A DNA stretch of 64,000 nucleotides from VRUE01 sp963774405 (GCA_963774405.1 CAVZEV010000005.1:496001-560000), one strand, 5' to 3'. Positions 44,080-56,208 are shown, counted from the stretch's first letter. Notes: generated from the sequence alone by a model not told the origin. Numbers and translations are program-made.

Positions 44080-45113
44080 CGGTGCGCTCCCCTCCTTGTC
44101 GGTGTCGGCTTCCGCCAACCCCTCAGCTTCACTCGCAGCCGGGTGTTCTTCGCTATCCCGGCGGGGTTGGTCGCGCGCAGGGTTAGCTTTGCCCTTATCG
44201 ACTCGCGGCGGGTGAGGCGGCTGAGTCGCAGCTTGACCGGTCCCGGCAGGCGGATCGTGAAGCGGGTGAGGACGCCGGGCGTGACCTGCTTGGTGCCGCC
44301 GTCGAGGCCGACGATCAGGCGCTTGATGCCCTTCTTCCGCTTCGAGGCGTGCGCGCTTCGGTGGCGCGGGTGCCCGCGCTGTTTGCCCCGTTTCGCCTGG
44401 AAGTTCCAGCCGACCTGACCGTAGACGTCAACCGAGGCGGCGGCGCTCGGAGTCACCCCCAGCAGGATCGAGCGTTTGCGCACCTGGGGCTCGACGATGA
44501 GCGTCACCGGCGGCGGGCACACGCCGGTGAAGAGGCTGCTCTGCGGGCAGCCGTCCTGCGTCTCGTCGCCGTAGCCGTCGCCGTCCGCGTCGGGCTCGAC
44601 GATCGCCGTCACCGGTACTCCGTTGCCGAGCGTGACTTCGAACTTCTTGGTTTCGCCGAGCGCGACCGCACCTTCGAAGAGGTTGGCGTCGGATTCGTCC
44701 TGCTTGTCGCAGAAGAAGGTCTGCGCGGGGCCGTAGAGGGCGATGTGGCCGTACTCGGGGTACGGCAGCCGGGCCGGGAAGCTGTTCTCCCCGGGGCCGA
44801 CGATCTCGGTCGCGCTCTCGGCTACCTTGCGGAACTCTTCTTCGGCGACTCCCTGGTAGACGTCGAGCCGCTGCGCCTGCGCTTCCTGGCCGGCTTCGAC
44901 CCGCACCGTCCAGCTGGTGATCACCCCGCCGTAGGGCCAGACCGGCGGCAACTGCGGCCCCGCCGTCCGGCTGCCGCCGGCGATCCAGGTTTTGGCCCCG
45001 TCGGTGTCGTTGGCGACACAGGGGTCGCCGATCTCCTGCGCCGCCTGTGCGCCCGGCGCGCAGAGCAGGGCGGCGAGCCCGGCGAGCGCTGTTGCGATTG
45101 GTCCCCGCACCAC
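44076..45113 (-). CDS. Secreted protein with DADGDGYGDETQD motif
   Basis: A 345-residue protein with signal peptide MVRGPIATALAGLAALLCAP, then GAQA. An N-terminal beta domain (YGGVITSWTVRVEAGQEAQA) precedes VEPDADGDGYGDETQDGCPQ, the thrombospondin-3-like calcium motif, and then a basic segment (SAHASKRKKGIKRL). It closes with the beta domain seen in its neighbours (RAKLTLRATNPAGIAKNTRL, RVKLRGWRK). The DNA for the Asp-rich motif is nearly identical to the copy in the 43065 gene. Cell-surface role inferred. Confidence 0.8.
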   Translation of the reverse strand: MVRGPIATALAGLAALLCAPGAQAAQEIGDPCVANDTDGAKTWIAGGSRTAGPQLPPVWPYGGVITSWTVRVEAGQEAQAQRLDVYQGVAEEEFRKVAESATEIVGPGENSFPARLPYPEYGHIALYGPAQTFFCDKQDESDANLFEGAVALGETKKFEVTLGNGVPVTAIVEPDADGDGYGDETQDGCPQSSLFTGVCPPPVTLIVEPQVRKRSILLGVTPSAAASVDVYGQVGWNFQAKRGKQRGHPRHRSAHASKRKKGIKRLIVGLDGGTKQVTPGVLTRFTIRLPGPVKLRLSRLTRRESIRAKLTLRATNPAGIAKNTRLRVKLRGWRKPTPTRRGAHR

Positions 45114-45150
45114 AAATCAGGTTAGCGCCGGAGGAGTCGTCCCGCAGAGG

Positions 45151-45792
45151 TCATTTTCGACCCCTCTGGAGCGGCACATCGGCGAGCAGCGCGTCGAGCG
45201 CGCGCTCGAGCCCGCCGATCGCCGAGTCGAGCGGGTCGGTGCTGCCGGCGGCGCGGGCGCGGATCAGGGCGCCCTCGACGGTCGAGACGACGAGGCCGGC
45301 GAAGGTCTCGGCGTCGCCGCGTGCCACTCCTTCGTCGAGCAGGGCGGCGGCAATCGGCTTTTCCCAGCTGCGGAAGGACTCGGTTGCCGCGGCGGCCAAC
45401 TCCGGGTCCTCGGGACGGGCCAGGGCCGCGGCGGCGACCGGGCAGCCGATTCGCTCCGGGCGGTTGACGACGCGGCGGCGGAAGATCTCGCCGAAGCGCT
45501 CCAGCGTGCCGCGCAGGCCGCGCTGCTCCAGCGAGCGTTCGATCAGGGCGCCGATCTCCTCGCCCTCGGCCCGGGCGGCCTCGGCCGCGAGCTGGCTCTT
45601 GCCGCCGGGGAAGTGGTGGTAGATCGAGCCGCGCGGTGCCTTGCCGCGCGCGGCGACGTCGCGCAGCTCCATGCCCGCGTAGCCCTCCTCGGCGAGCAGC
45701 TGGCGGGCGCCCTCGATCAGCAGTGCGCGGCCGTCGCGGCGCTTGCCCTCGCGCGGCTCCCCGTCGGCGATTCTGGATATGCCCACCGTCAT
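45151..45792 (-). CDS. TetR-family transcriptional regulator
   Basis: A 213-residue protein. The N-terminal helix-turn-helix is LLIEGARQLLAEEGYAGMEL, RDVAARGKAPRGSIYHHFPG, GKSQLAAEAARAE. The C-terminal ligand domain contains RVVNRPERIGCPVAAAALAR, of the LmrA/YxaF-like type. It is divergent from the MFS exporter with an 18-base gap and most likely represses it. Confidence 0.93.
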   Translation of the reverse strand: MTVGISRIADGEPREGKRRDGRALLIEGARQLLAEEGYAGMELRDVAARGKAPRGSIYHHFPGGKSQLAAEAARAEGEEIGALIERSLEQRGLRGTLERFGEIFRRRVVNRPERIGCPVAAAALARPEDPELAAAATESFRSWEKPIAAALLDEGVARGDAETFAGLVVSTVEGALIRARAAGSTDPLDSAIGGLERALDALLADVPLQRGRK

Positions 45793-45810
45793 AGTCTATA
45801 GTGCGCGCCG

Positions 45811-47229
45811 ATGTATGACCGTGGTCATAGAGGGATCGTGGCGATCGCCTGCGCCGGGGCCTTCCTCGCCTTCCTCGACGCCACGATCGTCAACATCGCC
45901 TTCCCCGACATCTCGCGCTCCTTTGCCGGGTCGGGACGGGACGCGCTCTCCTGGGTGCTCGACGGCTACTTCGTCGTGATCGCGGCGTTGCTGGTCCCGG
46001 CCGGCGGCCTGGCCGACCGCTTCGGCCACAAGCGGATCTTCCTGCTCGGTGTCGCCGGCTTCACCACCGCCAGCATGCTCTGCGCGCTGGCGCCCACGCT
46101 CGGCTTCCTGATCGCCTTCCGCGTCGTCCAGGGCGTCGGCGCGGCGCTGGTCGCGCCGACCTCGCTGGCGCTCGTCCTCGACGCTTTCCCGGCCGAGCAG
46201 CGCGCGACCGGGGTCGGCATCTGGGGGGCCGCCGCGGCCGCCGCGGCGGCGATCGGGCCGACCCTCGGTGGGGCGCTGGTCGAGCTCTACGACTGGCGGC
46301 TGGTCTTCCTCGTCAACCTGCCGCTCGGCGCGGCCGTGGTCTGGTTCGGCGCCAAGGCCCTGCGCGAGCGCCCGCAGCTCGACAGCCGTCTGCCGGATCT
46401 GCCCGGTGCCCTGATGCTGGCCCTCAGCCTCGCCCTGGTCACCCTGGCGATCGTCGAGGGCAACGATTGGGGCTGGGCCGCGACCGCGACGCTCGCCTGC
46501 TTCGCCGCCTCCGCCGCCCTGCTCGGCGGCATGATCTGGCGCAGCCGCAGCCACCCCCGCCCGATCGTCGAGCCCGAGCTCTTCCGCCACGGCTCCTTCC
46601 GCGTCGGCAACCTCGGCACCCTGCTCTTCGCCGCCGCCTTCTTCTCGCTGATCCTCGGCAACGTCGTCTTCCTCACCTCGATCTGGGGCTACACGGTGCT
46701 CCAGGCCGGGGCCGCCACCCTGCCCGGCCCGACCCTCTCGACGATCGTCGCCGGCCCCGCCGGCAAGCTCGCCGACCGCTTCGGCCACCGCGCCGTGATC
46801 GTCCCCGGCACCCTCTTCTTCGCCGCCGGCGTGATGGTGCTGCGCTCGGCTGGCGCCACGCCCGATTGGCTCGGCCTCTGGCTGCCCGGCGCCTGCCTCA
46901 CCGGCATCGGTATCGGCCTTGCCTTCCCGACCCTCGGCGCCGCCTCCGTGCGCGACATCCCCGACGACCGCTTCGCCACCGCCTCCGCCGTCAACGCCGC
47001 CTTCCGCCAGATCGGCGCCGTGCTCGGCACCGCGATCCTGGTCGCCATCGTCGGCGAACCGGCGACCCTGCAGGCGGCCCTCAACGTCTCCAACGACGCC
47101 TACCTCTTCTCGGTCATCGCCGCCCTCGTCTCAGGCATCGTCGTCCTGGCACTGCGGCCACAGCCGCTGCCCGACGAGGTCAACCCGTTGCGGCGAGGGA
47201 CAGAGGCGTTGCCCGGTCTCGCCGAGTAG
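45811..47229 (+). CDS. MFS drug exporter, DHA2 (EmrB/QacA) family
   Basis: A 472-residue protein with 14 predicted membrane helices. Motifs: FLAFLDATIVNIAFPDIS (DHA2 helix 1), VLDGYFVVIAALLVPAGGLA, then ADRFGHKRIFLLGV (MFS motif A) and PTLGGALVELYDWRLVFLVN (motif C region, WRxxFxxN). ATG 45811 lies upstream of the palindrome, but GTG at 45838 (MAIACAGAFLAF) may be the real start. Probably exports toxic compounds under TetR control. Confidence 0.92.
   Translation: MYDRGHRGIVAIACAGAFLAFLDATIVNIAFPDISRSFAGSGRDALSWVLDGYFVVIAALLVPAGGLADRFGHKRIFLLGVAGFTTASMLCALAPTLGFLIAFRVVQGVGAALVAPTSLALVLDAFPAEQRATGVGIWGAAAAAAAAIGPTLGGALVELYDWRLVFLVNLPLGAAVVWFGAKALRERPQLDSRLPDLPGALMLALSLALVTLAIVEGNDWGWAATATLACFAASAALLGGMIWRSRSHPRPIVEPELFRHGSFRVGNLGTLLFAAAFFSLILGNVVFLTSIWGYTVLQAGAATLPGPTLSTIVAGPAGKLADRFGHRAVIVPGTLFFAAGVMVLRSAGATPDWLGLWLPGACLTGIGIGLAFPTLGAASVRDIPDDRFATASAVNAAFRQIGAVLGTAILVAIVGEPATLQAALNVSNDAYLFSVIAALVSGIVVLALRPQPLPDEVNPLRRGTEALPGLAE
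45814..45829. promoter_or_regulatory. TetR operator candidate
   Basis: TATGAC-CGTG-GTCATA is a perfect 6-bp palindrome at the start of the MFS frame, next to the divergent TetR promoter (ATAGTCTATAG). If this is the operator, the downstream GTG 45838 becomes the better start for the exporter. Confidence 0.5.
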
Positions 47230-47283
47230 CGCAGCCGTCCTCCAGCCCGTCGAGCAGCCCGCACCTGGTATGAAATAGCTCCG

Positions 47284-48429
47284 ATGGGGACGAGCACGGC
47301 CAACCGCGGAGGCGCATCTCACCGGCGCCGGGCGACCACGTTCCTCGCGGCATTCGCGGTCACGGTCGTGCTCGCGCTCTGCCTGTCCGGGGGCGCGTCG
47401 GCCGACACTGCCTTCGGCGGCGACCCGGCTCAGGCGGTCACACCCGAACTGAGCTGCGCCTTTGGCGCACCGCCGTACTTTGCCGGCGGATCTTCGTGCA
47501 CCTGGACCTGGAGCAACCTGGGAATCGGTTCAGACATCGTCCCCTTCCCGCCCAGCGGCGGCTCCGGCACGATCACCAGCGTCACCCTCCCTGCGATGCC
47601 CAATCCGGGCCCGATGCAGGTCGTCGTGCTCACCGCCGGCCTCGCCGCCGGGACCAGCCCCTCGCAGCCCGACTACGTTTGCTGTCAGGTGAAGGAGATC
47701 GGCCCCACGTTCACGATTCCCGCGAACCAGGTCACCACGGTGCCGCAGAGCCTCGCCGTCTCGGCGACCGAAGAGGCCGACCTGAGCGTTCCCGGCGACA
47801 CCTCATTCGGCGACGAGATGGCGATCTCGGTGCTCTCGCCGAGCGCATCGCTGCCGGTTCGCTACACGGGCGCCGCCAGCATCGGCGGGCCGGGCGGCTT
47901 CGACGGCGCGCTCGCCCACTTCCCGGCGCTGACGCAGGCGAGCGGCGAGTTCCTACAGATGGTCGATCCGGTTGGCTATCAGCTGCTGGCTCGCTTCACG
48001 CTGGGCAGCGGCCCTGGCCAAGGCGGCGGCGAAGCTGCCGCGAACGAAGGCGCCGCCGGCGGACTCGACCTTCGCAAGGGAGCGCTGCGGACCGCGCCGA
48101 ACGGCCGCACGGTGGCGCTTGGCAAGGCGACCAACCCGCCGACAGCGCGCACCACTCAGACCCTGACCGCCCCAGCTGCGAGGCCCGCGGCGCGTTCGTC
48201 GAGGAAGGGCGGCAAGAAGCCGACCGTCCTCGGTCACGGTTCGACCAAGGTGCCGATCGGCAAGACGGTCGGCCTGAAGCTGAGACTCAACGGCAAGGGC
48301 AGGGCGGTGCTGCGCAGGAAGCACAAGCTGAAGGCGACCCTGACGATCATCGCGACGAACGTCCAGGGGCAAAAGCAGACCGTGACCGAGAGGGTCACGA
48401 TCAAGCCCGCGAAGCGCAAGAAGCGCTAG
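47284..48429 (+). CDS. Secreted protein with C-terminal basic beta domain
   Basis: A 381-residue protein with a long signal region (RRRATTFLAAFAVTVVLALC, then LSGGASA). The N-terminal domain (~200 residues, with Cys in LSCAFGAPPYF, SSCTWTW and YVCCQV) is probably extracellular. A Pro/Ala/Thr linker leads to a lysine-rich terminal domain (KTVGLKLRLNGKGRAVLRRK, HKLKATLTIIATNVQGQKQT) like that of the 43-45 kb proteins. No enzymatic motif. Confidence 0.75.
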   Translation: MGTSTANRGGASHRRRATTFLAAFAVTVVLALCLSGGASADTAFGGDPAQAVTPELSCAFGAPPYFAGGSSCTWTWSNLGIGSDIVPFPPSGGSGTITSVTLPAMPNPGPMQVVVLTAGLAAGTSPSQPDYVCCQVKEIGPTFTIPANQVTTVPQSLAVSATEEADLSVPGDTSFGDEMAISVLSPSASLPVRYTGAASIGGPGGFDGALAHFPALTQASGEFLQMVDPVGYQLLARFTLGSGPGQGGGEAAANEGAAGGLDLRKGALRTAPNGRTVALGKATNPPTARTTQTLTAPAARPAARSSRKGGKKPTVLGHGSTKVPIGKTVGLKLRLNGKGRAVLRRKHKLKATLTIIATNVQGQKQTVTERVTIKPAKRKKR

Positions 48430-48503
48430 TCCACCAAGCGTTCCAAGGGCAGCGAGTTATTCGCGGACCGGATCGTCGCGGGAAATATTCCGGCCCAGGG
48501 AGC

Positions 48504-50673
<2,170 letters not shown>

Positions 50674-50682
50674 CGCAACCCC

Positions 50683-50729
50683 TTCCGGTGCGCTTTATCC
50701 GTGTATAGCGGGGGAAAGGCGCACCGGAA
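50683..50729. repeat. Intergenic hairpin, GTTCCGGTGCGCCTT family, copy 2
   Basis: TTCCGGTGCGCTTT (50683-50696) pairs with AAAGGCGCACCGGAA (50715-50729) with one unpaired base. The loop contains GTGTATAGCGGGGG. It lies between purQ and purL, within an operon, so it is more likely an mRNA processing or stabilising hairpin than a full terminator. Confidence 0.8.
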
Positions 50730-50731
50730 CC

Positions 50732-51364
<633 letters not shown>

Positions 51365-51368
<4 letters not shown>

Positions 51369-51601
51369 ACGCCGCCGTCGAGCTGCTCGATCTCGTAGTC
51401 CTCGATCAGCGGGTTGGCGAGCAGCTTCTCGCAGAGCTCGCCCAGCCGCGCCGGGTCCTCGACGTCGAGCTCGACCATGCGGCCGACGTGCACGTGCTCG
51501 ATCCCCTCGAAGCCGAGCGCCGGCAGCGCCCGCTCGACCGCCTTGCCCTGGGGGTCGAGGATCCCCTCCTTGGGCCGGATCAACACCCGGGCCCGCGGCA
51601 C
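51365..51601 (-). CDS. purS: Phosphoribosylformylglycinamidine synthase subunit PurS
   Basis: GTG 51601 shares one base with the purC stop. 78 residues: ARVLIRPKEGILDPQGKAVE, RALPALGFEGIEHVHVGRMV, CEKLLANPLIEDYEI. Length and sequence are standard. It bridges PurQ and PurL. Gene order is purC-purS-purQ-purL. Confidence 0.95.
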
Positions 51602-52449
51602 TAGAAGCTGAGCTCCGTGATCCGCTCGTAGGCCTCGACGTACTTGGCCCGCGTCTGCTCGACCACGTCGGGCGGGATCTCGGGCGCCGGCGGGGTTTTG
51701 TCCCAGCCGCTCTCGGTCGCCCAGTCGCGCACGTACTGCTTGTCGAAGGAGGGCTGCGTCTTGCCGGGCTCGTAGCGGTCGGCCGGCCAGAAGCGCGAAG
51801 AGTCCGGGGTCAGCACCTCGTCGGCGAGGACGATCTCGGCGCCGGCGTGGCGGCCGAACTCGAACTTGGTGTCGGCGAGGATGATCCCGCGCTCGGCCGC
51901 GTGCTCGGAGCCGCGCTTGTAGACCTCGATCGAGATCCGCCGCAGCTCCTCCATCAGGGCGCGGTCGCCGACGATCTCGGCGGCGCGGTCGAAGTCGACG
52001 TTCTCGTCGTGCTCGCCGATCTCGGCCTTGGTCGCCGGCGTGAAGATCGGCTCCGGCAGCTTGTCGGACTCGAGCAGGTTGGGCGGCAGCTCGATCCCGC
52101 AGACGGCGCCGCCCTCCTTGTATTCCTTCCAGCCGGAGCCGGAGAGGTAGCCGCGCACGACGCACTCGACCGGGTACATCTCCAGCCGCCGCACCCGCAT
52201 CGCCCGTTCGGCGACCTCTTCCGGCACGTCGTTGGAGACGAAGTGGTTGGGGACGATGTCGCCGGTCAGCTCGAACCAGAATTCCGAGATCCGGTTGAGC
52301 ACCTTGCCCTTGTCGGTGATCGCCGTCGGCATCACCACGTCATAGATCGAAATCCGGTCCGAAGCAACCATCAGCAGGTCGTCGTCCCACTCGTAGATCT
52401 CGCGGACCTTGCCGGAGGAGTGAAGCTTCAAGTCGGTGAGGGGGGGCAT
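51601..52449 (-). CDS. purC: SAICAR synthetase
   Basis: ATG 52449 (MPPLTDLKLHSSGKVREIYE) gives 282 residues. Motifs: LLMVASDRISIYDVVMPTAI, ECVVRGYLSGSGWKEYKEG, FTPATKAEIGEHDENVDF and ILADTKFEFG. It joins aspartate to CAIR. It is the first gene of the purCSQL operon. Longer frames upstream run into a 24-bp inverted repeat and are not used. Confidence 0.95.
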   Translation of the reverse strand: MPPLTDLKLHSSGKVREIYEWDDDLLMVASDRISIYDVVMPTAITDKGKVLNRISEFWFELTGDIVPNHFVSNDVPEEVAERAMRVRRLEMYPVECVVRGYLSGSGWKEYKEGGAVCGIELPPNLLESDKLPEPIFTPATKAEIGEHDENVDFDRAAEIVGDRALMEELRRISIEVYKRGSEHAAERGIILADTKFEFGRHAGAEIVLADEVLTPDSSRFWPADRYEPGKTQPSFDKQYVRDWATESGWDKTPPAPEIPPDVVEQTRAKYVEAYERITELSF

Positions 52450-52478
52450 TGGCGCGATGCTAGCGAGGAGCGAGGCGG

Positions 52479-52599
52479 GGAGGGGTCGGGGGTCTCTCCC
52501 GCGGCGCTGGGTTTTTCGCATTTGCGGAAAAAGGCCATCCGAGATTGCTTGTCGGCGAAAAAGAGGACGCCGCTTGCGGGAGAGACCCCCGACCCCTCC
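52479..52599. repeat. Long hairpin, GTCGGGGGTCTC family, copy A
   Basis: Perfect 24-bp arms at 52479-52502 and 52576-52599 (GGAGGGGTCGGGGGTCTCTC...). The 73-base interior contains smaller hairpins. It lies between the divergent purC and P450 starts. Related long palindromes are at 57935 and 60191. Confidence 0.8.
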
Positions 52600-52621
52600 A
52601 GGTCTGCGATCCTTCGAGATC

Positions 52622-53956
52622 GTGAGCCTGCCGCCAGAACCGACGAGTTCACCCCTGGTACAGACACTTCGCTGGAGTTTCCGGCCGCTGCCTTTCATGC
52701 AGGAGTGCCGGGAAAGGTACGGGGACAACTTCAGCGTCAAATTCATGACCTTCGAGCGGCCGATGGTGATGATTTCGGACCCGGAGGCGATCAAAGCTCT
52801 CTATAGAGAGCGCTCGCATGGGCTGCCGCCGGGGCGCGACATCATCCTCACGCCGATCGTCGGCCCGCGCTCGCTGCTCGTCACCAAGGGCGAGGACCAC
52901 CTCGCTCACCGCAAGCTGATGCTGCCGCCCTTCCACGGTGAGCGGATGCGCTCCTACCAGCCGCTGGTCGAGGAGATCGTCGACCGCGAGATCGACTCCT
53001 GGCCCCTGGGCGAGGAGTTCGCGATCCACCCGCGGATGCAGGCGATCACGCTCGAGGTGATTCTCAAGGTCGTCTTCGGCGTCGCCGACGGGCCCCGCTT
53101 CGAGCGCCTGCGCGCCGTTCTCACCCGGGTGCTGGAGGAGACCGCCTCGCCCACCGCCCAGCTGACCGGCCTCGCCTCGCGCCGCTTCGGCGGCCGCGGC
53201 CCCTGGGCCAAGTTCGAAAAGCAGCTGAAGGAGGCCGACGAGCTGCTCTACGCCGAGATCGCCGAGCACCGCGCCAGCGGCGCTTATGAGGAGCGTGAGG
53301 ACATCCTCTCGCTGATGATGCAGGCCGAATTCGACGACGGGTCCGGCATGAGCGACTCCGACCTGCGCGACCAGCTGATGACCCTGCTGCTCGCCGGCCA
53401 CGAGACCACCGCCACGGCGCTGGCCTGGACCTTCGACCTGCTGCTGCGCCACCCCGGCCCGAGGCAGCGCCTGCGCGAAGAGCTCGAGGCCGGGGAGGGG
53501 GACGATTACCTGCGCGCCGTGATCAGCGAGTCGCTGCGGCTGCGCCCGGTGGTGCCGCTTGCCGGCCGCCGCCTCAGCGTCGACCTCGAGACCGAGAACC
53601 TGCAGCTGCCCGCCGGCACCGACGTCACCCCGGCAATCTGGCTCGCCCACACCCGCGCCGAGTCCTACCCCGAGCCCTTCGCCTTCCGCCCCGAGCGCTT
53701 CCTCGAGGACGGCCCCGACACCTACGCCTGGATCCCCTTCGGCGGCGGCATCCGCCGCTGCATCGGCGCTGCCTTCGCCGAGTTCGAGATGCGGATCGTC
53801 CTGCGCGAGGTGCTGAGCCGCTGCGAGCTGCACAAGGCGAGCCCGGCGCCGGAGAAGATCGGCCGCCGCAACATCACCCTCTCGCCGCGCGCCGGCACCC
53901 CCGTCGTCGTCACGGCCCGCCACCCGGCGCGCGAGCGCGACCTGATCGCGGCTTAA
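52622..53956 (+). CDS. Cytochrome P450
   Basis: GTG 52622 gives 444 residues starting MSLPPEPTSSPLVQTLRWSF. The I-helix is MTLLLAGHETTATALAW, ExxR is SESLRLRPV, and the heme loop is WIPFGGGIRRCIGAAFAEFE. It resembles CYP110/CYP138-like bacterial enzymes. It is divergent from purC, with no redox partner adjacent. The substrate is unknown. Confidence 0.94.
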   Translation: MSLPPEPTSSPLVQTLRWSFRPLPFMQECRERYGDNFSVKFMTFERPMVMISDPEAIKALYRERSHGLPPGRDIILTPIVGPRSLLVTKGEDHLAHRKLMLPPFHGERMRSYQPLVEEIVDREIDSWPLGEEFAIHPRMQAITLEVILKVVFGVADGPRFERLRAVLTRVLEETASPTAQLTGLASRRFGGRGPWAKFEKQLKEADELLYAEIAEHRASGAYEEREDILSLMMQAEFDDGSGMSDSDLRDQLMTLLLAGHETTATALAWTFDLLLRHPGPRQRLREELEAGEGDDYLRAVISESLRLRPVVPLAGRRLSVDLETENLQLPAGTDVTPAIWLAHTRAESYPEPFAFRPERFLEDGPDTYAWIPFGGGIRRCIGAAFAEFEMRIVLREVLSRCELHKASPAPEKIGRRNITLSPRAGTPVVVTARHPARERDLIAA

Positions 53957-54074
53957 CCCGGTTGGCGGCTCCGGCCGCCGCTCTCCTCGTCACCTGGCGA
54001 GAGGGTCGAGGTCAGCCTCGAGGGCAAGGCCGAGCCGGTGGTCGCCTACCGCAGCGCGGCGAACCGCTGAGGTC

Positions 54075-54377
54075 TCAGCTCTGCTTCGCCGCGCGGGCGG
54101 CGGGGTGTTCCCGCGCCCAGCGCGCGATCGTGCTCGAGCCGGAGATCACCTCGCCGTCGTCGAGGACGAGGATCGGCACCTCGTTGGTGCCGCTCAGCTC
54201 CTTCACTTCGGCCCGGTCCTCGTCACGGCTGCCCCAGGTCCAGGGCATCATCCGGTAGCCCCCCATCACCTTCAGCTCGTAGCTGTAGCCGGCCGCGTCG
54301 AGCGCCTTGCCCGCCTTCGCACAAGGATGCGCAAACGCCGGCCCACTCGTCCTCTGTCCACAGGTGTAGAGCAGCAC
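54075..54377 (-). CDS. Glutathione S-transferase N-terminal / glutaredoxin-like protein
   Basis: A 100-residue protein: MLLYTCGQRTSGPAFAHPCA, KAGKALDAAGYSYELKVMGG, and NEVPILVLDDGEVISGSSTI (cis-Pro loop VPIL and the SxxI motif of GST domains). The cysteines in the usual CxxC position are spaced differently (YTCGQRTSGPAFAHPC). Only the thioredoxin-fold half is present, so it acts alone or in a complex. A hairpin lies upstream. Confidence 0.8.
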   Translation of the reverse strand: MLLYTCGQRTSGPAFAHPCAKAGKALDAAGYSYELKVMGGYRMMPWTWGSRDEDRAEVKELSGTNEVPILVLDDGEVISGSSTIARWAREHPAARAAKQS

Positions 54378-54397
54378 GCCGTGAACCCTACCTGCCC

Positions 54398-54446
54398 GTT
54401 CCGGTGCGCCTTATGCACCTCGGGCGAGCAAAAGGCGCACCGGAAC
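54398..54446. repeat. Intergenic hairpin, GTTCCGGTGCGCCTT family, copy 3
   Basis: Perfect 15-bp arms at 54398-54412 and 54432-54446, identical in stem to copy 1 (18273). The 19-base loop differs from copy 1 but keeps ATG-ACC at its start and GAGCAA at its end. Confidence 0.85.
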
Positions 54447-54451
54447 AGTGG

Positions 54452-55886
54452 TCAGGGACGAATTGCGGCCAGCGCCTCGTCGGCGGCGCGTTCGCCGGAC
54501 TGCACGGCGCCGTCCATGTAGCCGTTCCAGACCGTCGCCGTCTCGGCGCCGGCCCAGTGGATGGGACCGATCGGCGCGCGCAGGGCGCGGCCGTATTCGG
54601 TCCAGCCTCCGGTGGTCATCAGGCAGCCGTAACAGCCGCGGGTCCACTCCTCCTCGGCCCAGACGCGCTCGATGAAGCGCTCGGGCCGCGCCGCCCGCTC
54701 GCCGAAGAGCCGGGCGTGCCCGGCTAGGATCGCCTCGCGCCGCTCGGCCGCATCGCGGGCGCCCCACTGGCGGGCCAGGCGGCCCTCGAGGAAGCCGAGC
54801 AGCACGCCGGGGCTGCCATCGGGCGGCGAGTTGTCGAAGACGACCCGGGCCGCGCCACCGTCGCCGGCCGCCTGCCCCGAGAGGCCTTCCTCGCGCCAGA
54901 AGGGCCGCTCGTAGATCGCCATCGTCTTGATCACCGTGCCCTGCGGCATGCGCTGGGTGAGCTGGTCGCGGCGGGCCGGCAGCGGTGGGTCGTAGGCGAT
55001 CCGGCCGGCCAGGGTCGGTGGCACGGCGACGATCGCGCGGCGGGCGCGCACGGTCAGTCCGCCCGGCTCGCCAGCCTTTCCGTCGGCGTGGAGGACGACG
55101 CCATCAGGCCCATGCCCGATCCGCCGCACCGGCGCCGCCAGGCGCACCCGCACCTCGCCCAACTGCTCGGCCATCAGCAGCGCCAGGCGCTGCGAGCCGC
55201 CGTGGAAGCGGTCCTGCTGGGCGCCCCCGTCGGTGCCGAGCAGCGTGTTGAAGCCGCTGCCCGAGCGCGTGTAGAAGAGGACGTGCAGCAGCGAGACGTC
55301 GCTCGGCTCGGCCGCCCAGACCGCCTCGGTGGCGAGCTCAAAGAGCGTGCGCGCGGCAGCGGTACGAGTGTTGCGCCGCACCCAGGTGGCGAAGGTCTGC
55401 CCGTCCCAGTCGAGCGCCTTCTCCGCCAGCCACGGCTCCTCCAGGGGCACGCTCCGTGCCATCCGGTCAAGCCGGGCCCGCGCCTGTTCGAAGTCGATCA
55501 GCGCCGGCGGCGAGATCGCCCGCGAGAGGTCGCGCACGAGGCGCGGGCCGGCATCGGTGATCGGGCCGGAGTAGGAGGCGAGCTTGCCGGCGATTTCGAT
55601 CAGGTGCCGGCCCTCGTCGTAGGTCGGGAAGGTGGCGACGTCGAGCTCGCCGGCAAGCGCCGCGATCCGCTCCTGGGTCGGCCCGATCCACTGACCGCCG
55701 ACCTCGACCACCTTGCCCTCGCCGATCTCCTCGTTGAGCAGCCTGCCACCGACCCGGTCACGCGCCTCGACCACGACCGGCTCGATCCCGGCGGCGAGGA
55801 GTTTGCCGGGCGGCGACCAGCCCGGCAAGCCCGGCGCCGACGATCGCGACGTCGGCCTCGATCCCACCTTGCGCTCCTCGCTCCAT
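54452..55886 (-). CDS. Flavin monoamine oxidase family protein (frameshift near the N-terminus)
   Basis: ATG 55886 starts MERGAQGGIEADVAIVGAGL, the FAD-binding GxGxxG region. At about 55805 an extra base breaks VAARKLLAAGIEPVVVEARD, and the rest reads in a second frame. Further motifs: RVGGRLLNEEIGEGKVVEVG, GGQWIGPTQERI, YDPPLPARRDQL and the C-terminal FAD contact PIHWAGAETATVWNGYMDGA. It oxidises amines, with H2O2 as by-product. Substrate unknown. It is divergent from the Phd/VapC pair. Confidence 0.88.
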
Positions 55887-55914
55887 CGACAGCGAGCCTA
55901 ACTCCGCGGCTTAA

Positions 55915-56208
55915 ATGGGCATCGGCAACGGATGCTACGATCGTCGCACTATCGTAGAGATAGCGACACGTGACCTGCGGAACAAAACCGCGGACCTGCT
56001 CAAGCGCGTCGAGGCAGGCGAGAGCATGGTGATCACCGTGCGGGGAAAGCCGGTTGCCGATCTGGTTCCTCACAAGAGCGAGCCTCGGTGGCTTACGCCT
56101 GCCGACGTGCTCGCGATTCGCGAGATAGCTGATCGCGATCCTACGTTCGGGGCTGACATACGCCGCCTGACCGAAGGAACGACCGACGAATTGGGCCCGA
56201 TCTGGTGA
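55915..56208 (+). CDS. Phd/YefM-type antitoxin
   Basis: The core IVEIATRDLRNKTADLLKRV, EAGESMVITVRGKPVADLVP matches Phd antitoxins, whose N-terminus binds DNA and whose C-terminus neutralises the toxin. The only standard in-frame start is ATG 55915, but that places a palindrome (CTACGAT/ATCGTAG, 55935-55957) inside the coding sequence; a non-standard start nearer IVEIATRD is possible. The stop overlaps the toxin GTG by 4 bases. Confidence 0.82.
   Translation: MGIGNGCYDRRTIVEIATRDLRNKTADLLKRVEAGESMVITVRGKPVADLVPHKSEPRWLTPADVLAIREIADRDPTFGADIRRLTEGTTDELGPIW
55935..55957. promoter_or_regulatory. Palindromic operator of the Phd/VapC pair
   Basis: CTACGAT (55935-55941) and ATCGTAG (55951-55957), with a 9-base spacer, lie in the short divergent region before the antitoxin core. 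Antitoxins of this type repress their own promoter through such repeats. Confidence 0.55.
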
